NCBI GenBank assembly: GCA_036785325.1
Contig: JAXIVH010000044.1
Span: forward strand, 1,056,001 to 1,120,000
DNA length: 64,000 bases
Origin: Urophycis tenuis
Taxonomy: Eukaryota; Chordata; Actinopteri; Gadiformes; Phycidae
Reading direction: 5' to 3'
Shown here: positions 48,201 to 59,991 of the stretch, piece by piece
How positions within the stretch are numbered: position 1 is the first letter of the stretch
How the letters are laid out: each line of letters begins with the position of its first letter
Translations under genes and position numbers: made by a program
Notes under the pieces: model-generated
What the model was told of the DNA's origin: nothing
What the model saw: only the letters and a program-made list of their open reading frames with translations
Database searches by the model: none

Positions 48201-51200
48201 AAGGTATGTTTTTAACTGCTGGGTAGACTTCAGTCAACCTGACGCAGTTTTGTCTGTGAACAACCACATTGCTCGACGATGGGCTCATTTTAAGCGGGGA
48301 AATCTAAGCTTTCCAACGGCGTATGGCAAGACTATATTGACTCATGGGTCGTTGAAATACTAAGCTAATTAATTTGTGTTCTGTAAGGAAAGATTGATGT
48401 TAGTTGAAACGTTGAAGGTATGTTTTTAGCTGCTGGGTAGACTACAGTCAACCTGACGCAGTTTTGTCTGTGAGCAACCAAATTGCTCGGGGATGGGCTC
48501 ATTTTAAGCGGGGAAATCTAAGCTTTCCAACGACGTATGGCAAGACTATATTGACTCATGGGTCGTTGAAATACTAAGCTAATTAATTTGTGTTCTGTAA
48601 GGAAAGATTAATCTTAATTGAAACGTTGAAGGTATGTTTTTAGCTGCTGGGTAGACTTCAGTCAACCTGACGCAGTTTTGTCTGTGAGCAACCAGACTGC
48701 TCGGGGATGGGCTCATTTTAAGCGTGGAAATCTAAGCTTTCCAACGGCGTATGGCAAGACTATATTGACTCATGGGTCTTTGAAATACTAAGCTAATTAA
48801 TTTGTGTTCTGTAAGGAAAGATTGATGTTAATTGAAACGTTGAAGGTATGTTTTTAGCTGCTGGGTAGACTTCAGTCAACCTGACGCAGTTTAGTCTGTG
48901 ATCAACCAGACTGCTCGCGGATGGGCTCATTTTAAGCGGGGAAATGTAAGCTTTCCAACGGCGTATTGCAAGACTATATTGACTCATGGGTCGTTGAAAT
49001 ACTAAGCTTATTAATTTGTGTTCTGTAAGGAAAGATTGATCTTAATTGAAACGTTGAAGGTATGTTTTTAGCTGCTGGGTAGACTTCAGTCAAACTGACG
49101 CAGTTTTGTCTGTGAGCAACCAAATTGCTCGGGGATGGGCTCATTTTAAGCGTGGAAATCTAAGCTTTCCAACGACGTATGGCAAGACTATATTGACTCA
49201 TGGGTCGTTGAAATACTAAGCTTATTAATTTGTGTTCTGTAAGGAAAGATTGATCTTAATTGAAACGTTGAAGGTATGTTTTTAGCTGCTGGGTAGACTT
49301 CAGTCAACCTGACGCAGTTTTGTCTGTGAGCAACCAAATTGCTGGGGGATGGGCTCTTTATAAGCAGGGAAATCTAAGCTTTCCAACGGCGTATGGCAAG
49401 ACTATATTCACCAAAGGGTCGTTGAAATACTAAGCTAATTAATTTGTGTTCTGTAAGGAAAGATTGATCTTAATTGAAACGTTGAAGGTATGTTTTTAGC
49501 TGCTGGGTAGACTTCAGTCAAACTGATGCAGTTTTGTCTGTGAGCAACCAAATTGCTCGGGGATGGGCTCATTTTAAGCGTGGAAATCTAAGCTTTCCAA
49601 CGGCGTATGGCAAGACTATATTGACTCATGGGTCTTTGAAATACTAAGCTAATTAATTTGTGTTCTGTAAGGAAAGATTGATGTTAATTGAAACGTTGAA
49701 GGTATGTTTTTAGCTGCTGGGTAGACTTCAGTCAACCTGACGCAGTTTAGTCTGTGATCAACCAGACTGCTCGCGGATGGGCTCATTTTAAGCGGGGAAA
49801 TGTAAGCTTTCCAACGGCGTATTGCAAGACTATATTGACTCATGGGTCGTTGAAATACTAAGCTTATTAATTTGTGTTCTGTAAGGAAAGATTGATCTTA
49901 ATTGAAACGTTGAAGGTATGTTTTTAGCTGCTGGGTAGACTTCAGTCAAACTGACGCAGTTTTGTCTGTGAGCAACCAAATTGCTCGGGGATGGGCTCAT
50001 TTTAAGCGTGGAAATCTAAGCTTTCCAACGACGTATGGCAAGACTATATTGACTCATGGGTCGTTGAAATACTAAGCTAATTAATTTGTGTTCTGTAAGG
50101 AAAGATTAATCTTAATTGAAACGTTGAAGGTATGTTTTTAGCTGCTGGGTAGACTTCAGTCAACCTGATGCAGTTTTGTCTGTGAGCAACCAGACTGCTC
50201 GCTGATGGGCTCATTTTAAGCGGGGAAATGTAAGCTTTCCAACGGCGTATGGCAAGACTATATTGACTCATGGGTCGTTGAAATACTAAGCTTATTAATT
50301 TGTGTTCTGTAAGGAAAGATTGATCTTAATTGAAACGTTGAAGGTATGTTTTTAGCTGCTGGGTAGACTTCAGTCAACCTGACGCAGTTTTGTCTGTGAG
50401 CAACCAAATTGCTGGGGGATGGGCTCTTTATAAGCAGGGAAATCTAAGCTTTCCAACGGCGTATGGCAAGACTATATTCACCAAAGGGTCGTTGAAATAC
50501 TAAGCTAATTAATTTGTGTTCTGTAAGGAAAGATTGATCTTAATTGAAACGTTGAAGGTATGTTTTTAGCTGCTGGGTAGACTTCAGTCAAACTGACGCA
50601 GTTTTGTCTGTGAGCAACCAAATTGCTCGGGGATGGGCTCATTTTAAGCGTGGAAATCTAAGCTTTCCAACGGCGTATGGCAAGACTATATTGACTCATG
50701 GGTCTTTGAAATACTAAGCTAATTAATTTGTGTTCTGTAAGGAAAGATTGATCTTAATTGAAACGTTGAAGGTATGTTTTTAGCTGCTGGGTAGACTTCA
50801 GTCAAACTGACGCAGTTTTGTCTGTGAGCAACCAAATTGCTCGGGGATGGGCTCATTTTAAGCGTGGAAATCTAAGCTTTCCAACGGCGTATGGCAAGAC
50901 TATATTGACTCATGGGTCTTTGAAATACTAAGCTAATTAATTTGTGTTCTGTAAGGAAAGATTGATGTTAATTGAAACGTTGAAGGTATGTTTTTAGCTG
51001 CTGGGTAGACTTCAGTCAACCTGACGCAGTTTAGTCTGTGATCAACCAGACTGCTCGCGGATGGGCTCATTTTAAGCGGGGAAATCTAAGCTTTCTAACG
51101 GCGTATGGCAAGACTATATTCACCAAAGGGTCGTTGAAATACTAAGCTAATTAATTTGTGTTCTGTAAGGAAAGATTGATGTTAATTGAAACATTGAAGG

Positions 51201-53306
51201 TATGTTTTTAGCTGCTGGGTAGACTTCAGTCAACCTGACGCAGTTTTGTCTGTAAACAACCACATTGCTCGAAGATGGGCTCATTTTAAGCGGGGAAATC
51301 TAAGCTTTCCAACGGCGTATGGCAAGACTATATTGACTCATGGTTCGTTGAAATACTAAGCTAATTAATTTGTGTTCTGTAAGGAAAGATTGATGTTAAT
51401 TGAAGCGTTGAAGGTATGTTTTTAGCTGCTGGACAGACTTCAGTCAACTTGACGCAGTTTAGTCTTTGATCAACCAGACTGCTCGCGGATGGGCTCATTT
51501 TAAGCGGGGAAATCTAAGCTTTCCAACGGCATATTTCAAGACTATATTCACCAAAGGGTCGTTGAAATACTAAGCTAATTAATTTGTGTTCTGTAAGGAA
51601 AGATTGATCTTAATTGAAACGTTGAAGGTATGTTTTTAGCTGCTGGGTAGACTTCAGTCAAACTGACGCAGTTTTGTCTGTGAGCAACCAAATTGCTCGG
51701 GGATGGGCTCATTTTAAGCGTGGAAATCTAAGCTTTCCAACGGCGTATGGCAAGACTATATTGACTCATGGGTCTTTGAAATACTAAGCTAATTAATTTG
51801 TGTTCTGTAAGGAAAGATTGATGTTAATTGAAACGTTGAAGGTATGTTTTTAGCTGCTGGGTAGACTTCAGTCAACCTGACGCAGTTTAGTCTGTGATCA
51901 ACCAGACTGCTCGCGGATGGGCTCATTTTAAGCGGGGAAATGTAAGCTTTCCAACGGCGTATGGCAAGACTATATTGACTCATGGGTCGTTGAAATACTA
52001 AGCTTATTAATTTGTGTTCTGTAAGGAAAGATTGATGTTAATTGAAACGTTGAAGGTATGTTTTTAGCTGCTGGGTAGACTTCAGTCAACCTGACGCAGT
52101 TTTGTCTGTGAGCAACCAAATTGCTGGGGGATGGGCTCTTTATAAGCAGGGAAATCTAAGCTTTCCAACGGCGTATGGCAAGACTATATTCACCAAAGGG
52201 TCGTTGAAATACTAAGCTAATTAATTTGTGTTCTGTAAGGAAAGATTGATCTTAATTGAAACGTTGAAGGTATGTTTTTAGCTGCTGGGTAGACTTCAGT
52301 CAAACTGACGCAGTTTTGTCTGTGAGCAACCAAATTGCTCGGGGATGGGCTCATTTTAAGCGTGGAAATCTAAGCTTTCCAACGGCGTATGGCAAGACTA
52401 TATTGACTCATGGGTCTTTGAAATACTAAGCTAATTAATTTGTGTTCTGTAAGGAAAGATTGATGTTAATTGAAACGTTGAAGGTATGTTTTTAGCTGCT
52501 GGGTAGACTTCAGTCAACCTGACGCAGTTTAGTCTGTGATCAACCAGACTGCTCGCGGATGGGCTCATTTTAAGCGGGGAAATCTAAGCTTTCTAACGGC
52601 GTATGGCAAGACTATATTCACCAAAGGGTCGTTGAAATACTAAGCTAATTAATTTGTGTTCTGTAAGGAAAGATTGATGTTAATTGAAACATTGAAGGTA
52701 TGTTTTTAGCTGCTGGGTAGACTTCAGTCAACCTGACGCAGTTTTGTCTGTAAACAACCACATTGCTCGAAGATGGGCTCATTTTAAGCGGGGAAATCTA
52801 AGCTTTCCAACGGCGTATGGCAAGACTATATTGACTCATGGTTCGTTGAAATACTAAGCTAATTAATTTGTGTTCTGTAAGGAAAGATTGATGTTAATTG
52901 AAGCGTTGAAGGTATGTTTTTAGCTGCTGGACAGACTTCAGTCAACTTGACGCAGTTTAGTCTTTGATCAACCAGACTGCTCGCGGATGGGCTCATTTTA
53001 AGCGGGGAAATCTAAGCTTTCCAACGGCATATTTCAAGACTATATTGACTCATGGGTCGTTGAAATACTAAGCTAATTAATTTGTGTTCTGTAAGGAAAG
53101 ATTGATCTTAATTGAAACCTTGAAGGTATGTTTTTAGCTGCTGGGCAGACTTCAGTCAAACTGACGCAGTTTAGTCTGTGAGCAACCAAATTGCTTGGAG
53201 ATGGGCTCATTTTAAGCGGGGAAATCTAAGCTTTCCAACGGCGTATGGCATGACTATATTTGCCCACGGGTCGTCGAAATAATAAGCTGATTCATGTGTG
53301 TTCTGT
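45287..53306. repeat. 214-bp satellite array, segment 7, with four-monomer higher-order repeat
   Basis: About 37 monomers. The recurring order is: a monomer with ATTCACCAAAGGG; one with AAGCGTGGAAATC and GGGTCTTTG; one with GATCAACCAGACTGC, GGGGAAATGTAAGC and AAGCTTATTAATT; one with GGGGGATGGGCTCTTTATAAGC. The period is about 856 bp (markers 48793 and 49649). Larger steps are multiples of 214: 1924 (less 2), 1284, 428 and 1712 bp. Blocks near 51.08-51.53 kb and 52.58-53.04 kb are copies, with further copies at 59.48 and 62.09 kb. Confidence 0.95.
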
Positions 53307-53769
53307 TGACTGTGGAAAGAAAATAGCACACAAGTCATACCAAGTCACCTTTATTGTCAGTGATAAACATTAATAAATAAACAGTATGGACATTGTATAA
53401 ACAGTTGTATTAGGGCTGGGCGATATGGCCTAAAATCAATATCACGATAAATTGAGCAGTTCACCTCGATAACGATAAATGGACGATAACTACCACCACC
53501 CTATGCGCAAAAAAAGTTTGTCCACTAGATGGGGCTGTGGCAGCCTAATTGCTCCACAGCTAGTTAAATTAATTAAGGACTGTGTCTGAAAATAAATGAA
53601 GATACAAATTAAGTACTTTTAGTTCAGATTTATTGAACGCACAACTGAACAAGTTTAAAAGTATAAAATAACCTTCGTATTAAAATAAAACATTTACAAC
53701 ATCTACAACATCTCACATTTGAGTGGTCAAGTAGCAGGTTCTCTTCATCCATTGTAAACAAAATAAATC

Positions 53770-53902
53770 AAAGGCCTACTCTCTTTAAAGGCCTGGAGGT
53801 AGTGTAACTTGTAAACAAAATAAATCAAATGAATAAATAAATTTTACGTGCAAAGGCCTACTCTTTTTAAAGGCCTGGAGGTAGTGTAACTTGTAAACAA
53901 AT
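53770..53902. repeat. 82-bp tandem duplication in the hAT 3' region
   Basis: AAAGGCCTACTCT...TTTAAAGGCCTGGAGG and GTAGTGTAACTTGTAAACAA occur from 53770 and again from 53852, period 82 bp. They lie downstream of the transposase stop. A possible transposase polyadenylation signal (AATAAA, minus strand) is at 53629-53634. Confidence 0.85.
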
Positions 53903-54184
53903 AATGTCACGGACAAAAATGTCACTAAACTGAAAAGAAGTACTGCAAATAAACACTTAACACTGCCATATAACAGGTGACAAATGACAACTCTTTTAAA
54001 TAAATATGTTAAATAGTGCATTTTGCAAACATGTCAGTAGAACACTGATGATTAAGAATAAGAGTGGCTTGAACAGGGCACTTAAAAAAGGGGGCAGCCT
54101 GTTTACTCAGACTAGTGTTGTAGATGTGAATCTGACTTGTGAGTCGTGGCTGCTGTTGCATGTGATCACTCTATGCACTAGTAT

Positions 54185-56582
54185 TTACTCAAGGTTCTTG
54201 CTAAGAAACACTAGCATATTTACTATTTCAGGTTTCAGGCAGGATCTGAGGCATGTAACAATGTTTCCTCCAGAACTGAAAACCCGCTCAGATGGGGAGC
54301 TAGTCGCTGGTATGCAAAGGTACTTTTTTGCCACTTTACTAAGAGTGGGAAAGTGTACCTGATGCTCTCTCCACCAATCTAGTGGACTTCCCTCACTATC
54401 CTGCACAGGAGACACCAAGTAGCTGCTCAGCTCTGCTTCTACTGCTTGCTCAAGTGACACAGTGGGTGCAGTTGAAGGGGTAGCCTCACTCCCTTTGAAA
54501 AAGCTTCCCAGTGATCTCTTTGGCTTCTTTGCTTCTGATGGCGTAGAAGACTGAGGCTCGGTGCTCTCTGCTGTACTTCCTGTGTGGTCTGCACCTGCTG
54601 ACTTCATTTCTATTTTCACTTTCTCCTGAGTGGCGGTGACACGGTCTGCAGAAATGTATGCCGCTTTGAATCTGGGGTCAACAAAACTGGCTATGTCCAA
54701 AAGCTCTACAGAAGGGGGATCTGAGAACTTGTCATCAAGGTATGAAAGGATGTCAGATTTGATGGCTTTGGTCAGCGCCACATCATCATCTTCCTCAGCC
54801 AGCACTCGTGAATGGAGGATGTGTAGGACAGGCTTCACAGATGAGATGGTGACATACTCTTCCCCTGACAAGGCATCGGTGAACTCCACCAATGGAGCAA
54901 GAGCTTTGTTGACGGCCTCCAAGACATCTAAGTCTGACCATCTTGGAACAAGATGCCTTGATGCTCTGTCATCAGTGAGGACCTGTGATAGTAATAATTA
55001 TTATTATTTTATTTTATTTATATTGCACTTTTCATCTTAAATGAGAGATCACAGCAATTACAATAAAGGCTACTAAAATCATTACCTGAGCCCAGCCACT
55101 AAAAACGACACACAATAAAATAGAGTACCAAGGATCATTGAACCTACTCGTGTGATGGCATTCTTCTGCTCCAGGATCCTTGCTGTCATCATCTGCATGG
55201 ATCCCCATCTGGTTGGACATGCCGTTTTGAGCTTGTGCGTTGGCAGGTTCATCTCTAGTTGTACCTTCCGTAATGCCTTCTTCTTTTTCCAGCTGTAGGA
55301 AAATGCACTGACGATCTTTTTGCAGACCTTCGTTGCCCGTTCCACAGAGGCTTGATTTTTCAGAGCTTTTTCTGAAACACACACACACACACGTTAAGGA
55401 AAAATAGCTGTAGCCATTTAACTGTAATTTTATAGCAATAACGTTACTGCTGTATAGCTCTATTATGTGGCGACATAATTTAAAATTGAAAAATGGCCTA
55501 TATTATACAATTGAACACAAACAAACACAGACTATAACAGCCAGTCACCACCCAAAGATATCCCCATTAAAATGTGCACACTTACCGATTGCCAGGTGCA
55601 GCCTGTGCCCAAAACATTGCACCCGCATCCAGTTATTGAGCTCGGCAGCTTTCACAATATTTGCGCCATTGTCAGTTGTTATGGTGACAAGGTCCTCTTC
55701 TCTGATATCCCACGATGACAGCATCGATCTCAAACCCTGTCCGATCATCTCTCCCGTGTGATCAGATGGAAAATATGCCGTCTCGAGCACTCTGGTGCGC
55801 AGTTTCCATTTCTCGTCGATGTAATGCACTGTCAGACTGATATAGGGGTCCATAGTGCGACTGGACCAGAGATCGGATGTGGCTGCAACGTACTTAATAT
55901 GTCCCAACTCAGCAGCGACCTTTTCTCTCTCTGTGCTGTACATGCTGGGAATAACAGTTTTCGAAAAATACTTTCGCGATGGCAGGCCGTATCTCTTGTC
56001 GGCGGTTTTCATGAGGTGTTTGAACCCCTTGCGCTCCACTGTAGCAATGGGAGCCATGTCTTTAGCTATATGGTAGCCTACGGCATTAGTTATTTCGATC
56101 CATCTTTTTGATGTCCGCTCATATTGTTGACTATTAGCAAATGCTTCAGTTAATGACTGCTGCCTGGAAGCACTTTTTGCTGGTCCCCCTGATCTCTTAT
56201 CGCTTTGAGCTTTTTTAACTTCGTCGAATTCAACCACGTGATTGTACTGCAGGTGGTGGAAAAGGTTTGTGGTATTGCCCTGGCTGGTGACAACAGTCTT
56301 TTTGCACAATTTACATTTTACTTTTTTTTGACAAGTATCCTCCCTGCTGAATCCAAAATGTTGCCACACGATGGAAGTGGCGTTTTTTTTTGGAACAAGC
56401 TGCTGCTGCTCTTCCTCCTCCTCGACCGGGTCTACCTCCGCCCTTGGCGCTTCAGCTGCCGCTTCGGCATTTAAACTCGCCTCCATTTCTTCACCGTCTC
56501 TTCCCCTTCTTGTTACAGACTGGATGGGTGGAGTCACGTGACTACATATGTTGTACTGTGTGCGGCATCTTAAGGGGAACAC
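54185..56582 (-). CDS. hAT transposase with BED zinc finger, three exons
   Basis: Predicted exons: 56582-55586, 55371-55148, 54982-54185. Introns have GTAAG...CAG and GTAGG...CAG ends. Phases agree (phase 1, then 0), giving about 672 residues. It would bind and cut the element's ends. Domains: acidic N-terminus; BED finger with Cys90, Cys93, His110, His115; RNase H-like core with Asp237 (TSDLWSS) and Asp304 (TTDNGAN); CFGH at 323-326; CPTRWGS in exon 2; C-terminal hATC dimerisation region (about 605-672) with SPLDWW and PSERVFS, whose Glu639 is the probable third catalytic residue. No stop or frameshift is seen, so it may encode an active enzyme. A start at Met33 (56486) is also plausible, because the first 32 residues overlap the element's promoter-side end. 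Family: ZBED-like hAT, common in fish. Confidence 0.88.
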
Positions 56583-56816
56583 AGCCTACCTACACACAGC
56601 CAAAAGACGAAAACCACTTTTATTTGCTTTTTTTTAAACACCGAATATACCGACATGGGCAAAATGAATTCGGTTATCGTCGTAAATTTCGGTATCGATA
56701 AATTTTCGGTTTATCGCCCAGCCCTAAGTTGTATAAAAAGTGTAAACAGTATGAACAGTGTTCTTATAAAAGATATCAATATCAATACTGATCACGTGTG
56801 TATTTTATATTTCCAG

Positions 56817-57302
56817 ATTATTTGTTGATGAGCCAGAGCCTGTGACTCCCACCAACCGGCCCGTTCAGCCCACTGCGTTGTCGTCCTCCACCCGGCCGTA
56901 GCCTCCTGCGCCCACCCGCCTCCAGCCGAGGCCTCCTGCTGCGTCAGCCTGTGGCCTGCCCGCCCCCTGTGTCGGCAGCACCCATACCGCTGGTCCTACC
57001 CGCACAGCCACAGGCCCCCTCCGTCCTGCATCCAGGGCCATCCTGCAGCTGTCTCTGCATTCATCGTGTGTCAAAACCATTCAAACTTGTATATGGTAAC
57101 ATTTCAAAATGACACCAGCATAAATGAGGACCTTGCAATAGGTTGTGTGTTACAGGACCCCCCTGGCATACAGCTGTATGTCTCTGTGAAGGTGGTTTTA
57201 AGAACGGCATCCGGCTGAACAAGCAGCAACTCTCTCGAGGGGTTGCACGCCCACCTCGTTAACGCCGTCCCTTCACAGCGATGTGGGATCATGCCGTTCC
57301 AA
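56817..57302 (+). pseudogene. Disrupted captured gene fragment in cassette E6
   Basis: Acceptor ends at 56816, donor GTAAGT at 57303, 486 bp as in the other type II copies. It has the same TAG (CCGGCCGTAGCC) and the same two deletions in the second exon. The hAT element lies upstream of the acceptor, in the intron-like part, and does not touch the exons. Confidence 0.75.
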
Positions 57303-57422
57303 GTAAGTGATTAAAACACAAACACACACACATAAATATCTATAAAGCTTTATTGCAGACCCATGTTCATGCGGTATAATTTAAAAAGAAAAGTCTCAAT
57401 GATGGCTTCAATGATACATTTT

Positions 57423-57905
57423 GGGCTCATTTTAAGCGGGAAAATCTAAGCTTTCCAACGGTGTATGGCAAGCCTATATTGACTCATGGCTCGTTGAAAT
57501 ACTAAGCAAATTAATTTGTGTTCTGTAAGGAAAGATTGATCTTAATTGAAACCTTGAAGGTATGTTTTTAGCTGCTGGGCAGACTTCAGTCAACCTGACG
57601 CAGTTTTGTCTGTGATCAACCAGACTGCTCGCGGATGGGCTCATTTTAAGCAGGGAAATGTAAGCTTTCCAACGGCGTATGGCAAGACTATATTGACTCA
57701 TGGGTCGTTGAAATACTAAGCTTATTAATTTGTGTTCTGTAAGGAAAGATTGATCTTAATTGAAACGTTGAAGGTATGTTTTTAGCTGCTGGGTAGACTT
57801 CAGTCAACCTGACGCAGTTTTGTCTGTGAGCAACCAAATTGCTGGGGGATGGGCTCTTTATAAGCAGGGAAATCTAAGCTTTCCAACGGCGTATGGCAAG
57901 ACTAT
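57423..57905. repeat. 214-bp satellite array, segment 8
   Basis: About 2.3 monomers between E6 and the inverted-repeat element. It begins with the type II flank (GCGGGAAAATC, GGTGTATGGCAAGCC) and stops inside AAGACTAT. Confidence 0.96.
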
Positions 57906-58441
57906 TGGTGCGTTTTATTATAACCGTCGAACCATCTCGGATCTCGGATCTCGGACGTCCGAGGACATTGCCTAGCGACACGCATGGACACGCCCCTTTT
58001 ACTCGGACGGAGAACTTGCCTGCTCGGTTGAACTCACAGGAGACCGAGCAAGGGTTCCGACTTCCGAGACAGAATTTACGATGGCTGCGCCCAGTGTCAC
58101 CTGTTATGTGGCGTCCGGACGGATAGTAATGCTATCTAGCTAGCATGCCAAAATGGTCTACTATCAAGCGACTCCAACGCTTTCACTTCACTAAATATAC
58201 TGAAATATGAACATACATTTTGCTTCTAGTGTACTGTTCCTGGAATTCTTCCTCAAGGTTATGTAGGTGAAGCTCATGCGACATGCGACTACCGCGACAA
58301 TAGCTTTCCGGGTGGCGTCCATGTTTTTCTCCAACGAACTTTTGCTCGGAACAATAATAAAACGCTGAACCATCTCGGACCTCCGAAGTGACGTCACCAC
58401 CGAGATCCGAGATGGTTCGATGGTTATAATAAAACGCACCA
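57906..58441. mobile_element. 536-bp non-autonomous DNA element with long terminal inverted repeats
   Basis: Ends TGGTGCGTTTTATTATAACC and its complement. The inverted repeat continues to about 42 bp with one mismatch (G against A at position 21), through TCGAACCATCTCGG. The 3-bp duplication TAT flanks it (57903-57905 and 58442-58444). The uninterrupted satellite GACTATATTCACC elsewhere proves the boundaries. No coding capacity is credible. The right end also holds a partial inverted copy of its own terminus (about 58348-58380, AATAATAAAACGCTGAACCATCTCGG), separated by GTGACGTCAC. I cannot place the superfamily. A 3-bp duplication would fit several, including Harbinger-like elements, but TAT is not the typical Harbinger target. 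Confidence 0.9.
58388..58397. promoter_or_regulatory. Perfect CRE-type palindrome
   Basis: GTGACGTCAC inside the right end of the 536-bp element. TGACGTCA is the consensus cAMP-response element bound by CREB/ATF proteins. Occupancy is unknown, and the site may instead be part of the terminal structure of the element. Confidence 0.4.
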
Positions 58442-59991
58442 TATATTCACCAAAGGGTCGTTGAAATACTAAGCTAATTAATTTGTGTTCTGTAAGGAAA
58501 GATTGATCTTAATTGAAACGTTGAAGGTATGTTTTTAGCTGCTGGGTAGACTTCAGTCAAACTGACGCAGTTTTGTCTGTGAGCAACCAAATTGCTCGGG
58601 GATGGGCTCATTTTAAGCGTGGAAATCTAAGCTTTCCAACGGCGTATGGCAAGACTATATTGACTCATGGGTCTTTGAAATACTAAGCTAATTAATTTGT
58701 GTTCTGTAATGAAAGATTGATGTTAATTGAAACGTTGAAGGTATGTTTTTAGCTGCTGGGTAGACTTCAGTCAACCTGACGCAGTTTAGTCTGTGATCAA
58801 CCAGACTGCTCGCGGATGGGCTCATTTTAAGCGGGGAAATGTAAGCTTTCCAACGGCGTATGGCAAGACTATATTGACTCATGGGTCGTTGAAATACTAA
58901 GCTTATTAATTTGTGTTCTGTAAGGAAAGATTGATCTTAATTGAAACGTTGAAGGTATGTTTTTAGCTGCTGGGTAGACTTCAGTCAACCTGACGCAGTT
59001 TTGTCTGTGAGCAACCAAATTGCTGGGGGATGGGCTCTTTATAAGCAGGGAAATCTAAGCTTTCCAACGGCGTACGGCAAGACTATATTCACCAAAGGGT
59101 CGTTGAAATACTAAGCTAATTAATTTGTGTTCTGTAAGGAAAGATTGATCTTAATTGAAACGTTGAAGGTATGTTTTTAGCTGCTGGGTAGACTTCAGTC
59201 AAACTGACGCAGTTTTGTCTGTGAGCAACCAAATTGCTCGGGGATGGGCTCATTTTAAGCGTGGAAATCTAAGCTTTCCAACGGCGTATGGCAAGACTAT
59301 ATTGACTCATGGGTCTTTGAAATACTAAGCTAATTAATTTGTGTTCTGTAAGGAAAGATTGATGTTAATTGAAACGTTGAAGGTATGTTTTTAGCTGCTG
59401 GGTAGACTTCAGTCAACCTGACGCAGTTTAGTCTGTGATCAACCAGACTGCTCGCGGATGGGCTCATTTTAAGCGGGGAAATCTAAGCTTTCTAACGGCG
59501 TATGGCAAGACTATATTCACCAAAGGGTCGTTGAAATACTAAGCTAATTAATTTGTGTTCTGTAAGGAAAGATTGATGTTAATTGAAACATTGAAGGTAT
59601 GTTTTTAGCTGCTGGGTAGACTTCAGTCAACCTGACGCAGTTTTGTCTGTAAACAACCACATTGCTCGAAGATGGGCTCATTTTAAGCGGGGAAATCTAA
59701 GCTTTCCAACGGCGTATGGCAAGACTATATTGACTCATGGTTCGTTGAAATACTAAGCTAATTAATTTGTGTTCTGTAAGGAAAGATTGATGTTAATTGA
59801 AGCGTTGAAGGTATGTTTTTAGCTGCTGGGCAGACTTCAGTCAAACTGACGCAGTTTAGTCTGTGAGCAACCAAATTGCTTGGAGATGGGCTCATTTTAA
59901 GCGGGGAAATCTAAGCTTTCCAACGGCGTATGGCATGACTATATTTGCCCACGGGTCGTCGAAATAATAAGCTGATTCATGTGTGTTCTGT
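58442..59991. repeat. 214-bp satellite array, segment 9
   Basis: About 7 monomers between the inverted-repeat element and E7, with the same four-monomer order as segment 7. It ends with the diverged pre-cassette monomer. Confidence 0.96.

Larger units (their letters stand above)
53411..56726 (-). mobile_element. hAT-superfamily DNA transposon, apparently complete
   Basis: 3316 bp with terminal inverted repeats TAGGGCTGGGCGATA at both ends (53411-53425 and 56712-56726). The flanking 8-bp duplication AGTTGTAT is at 53403-53410 and 56727-56734. Uninterrupted paralogues of the target exist in the other six E cassettes, so ends and target duplication are certain. The transposase gene is on the minus strand with three exons. 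The 3' part (53411-54184) is non-coding and has an 82-bp tandem duplication. Inner parts of the ends are A/T-rich and contain several ATCG-type motifs (ATCACGATAA, ATCGATACC) that could be subterminal transposase sites; that role is inferred. Confidence 0.97.
53307..57422 (+). repeat. E cassette copy 6, interrupted by a hAT transposon
   Basis: Type II cassette split at 53410 by the hAT element. Without the transposon and one 8-bp target copy it is 792 bp, equal to E4 and E7. The cassette is on both sides: AAACAGTTGTAT before, AGTTGTATAAAAAG after. Confidence 0.92.

Noticed and set aside
55032..55388. 118-residue minus-strand frame overlapping transposase exon 2
   Set aside because: The other frame (55082-55390) contains the hAT motif CPTRWGS and fits the splice phases with exons 1 and 3. 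This one is a shadow.
57893..58126. 77-residue frame across the left end of the 536-bp element
   Set aside because: It starts in satellite and ends inside the inverted-repeat element, with no recognisable domain.
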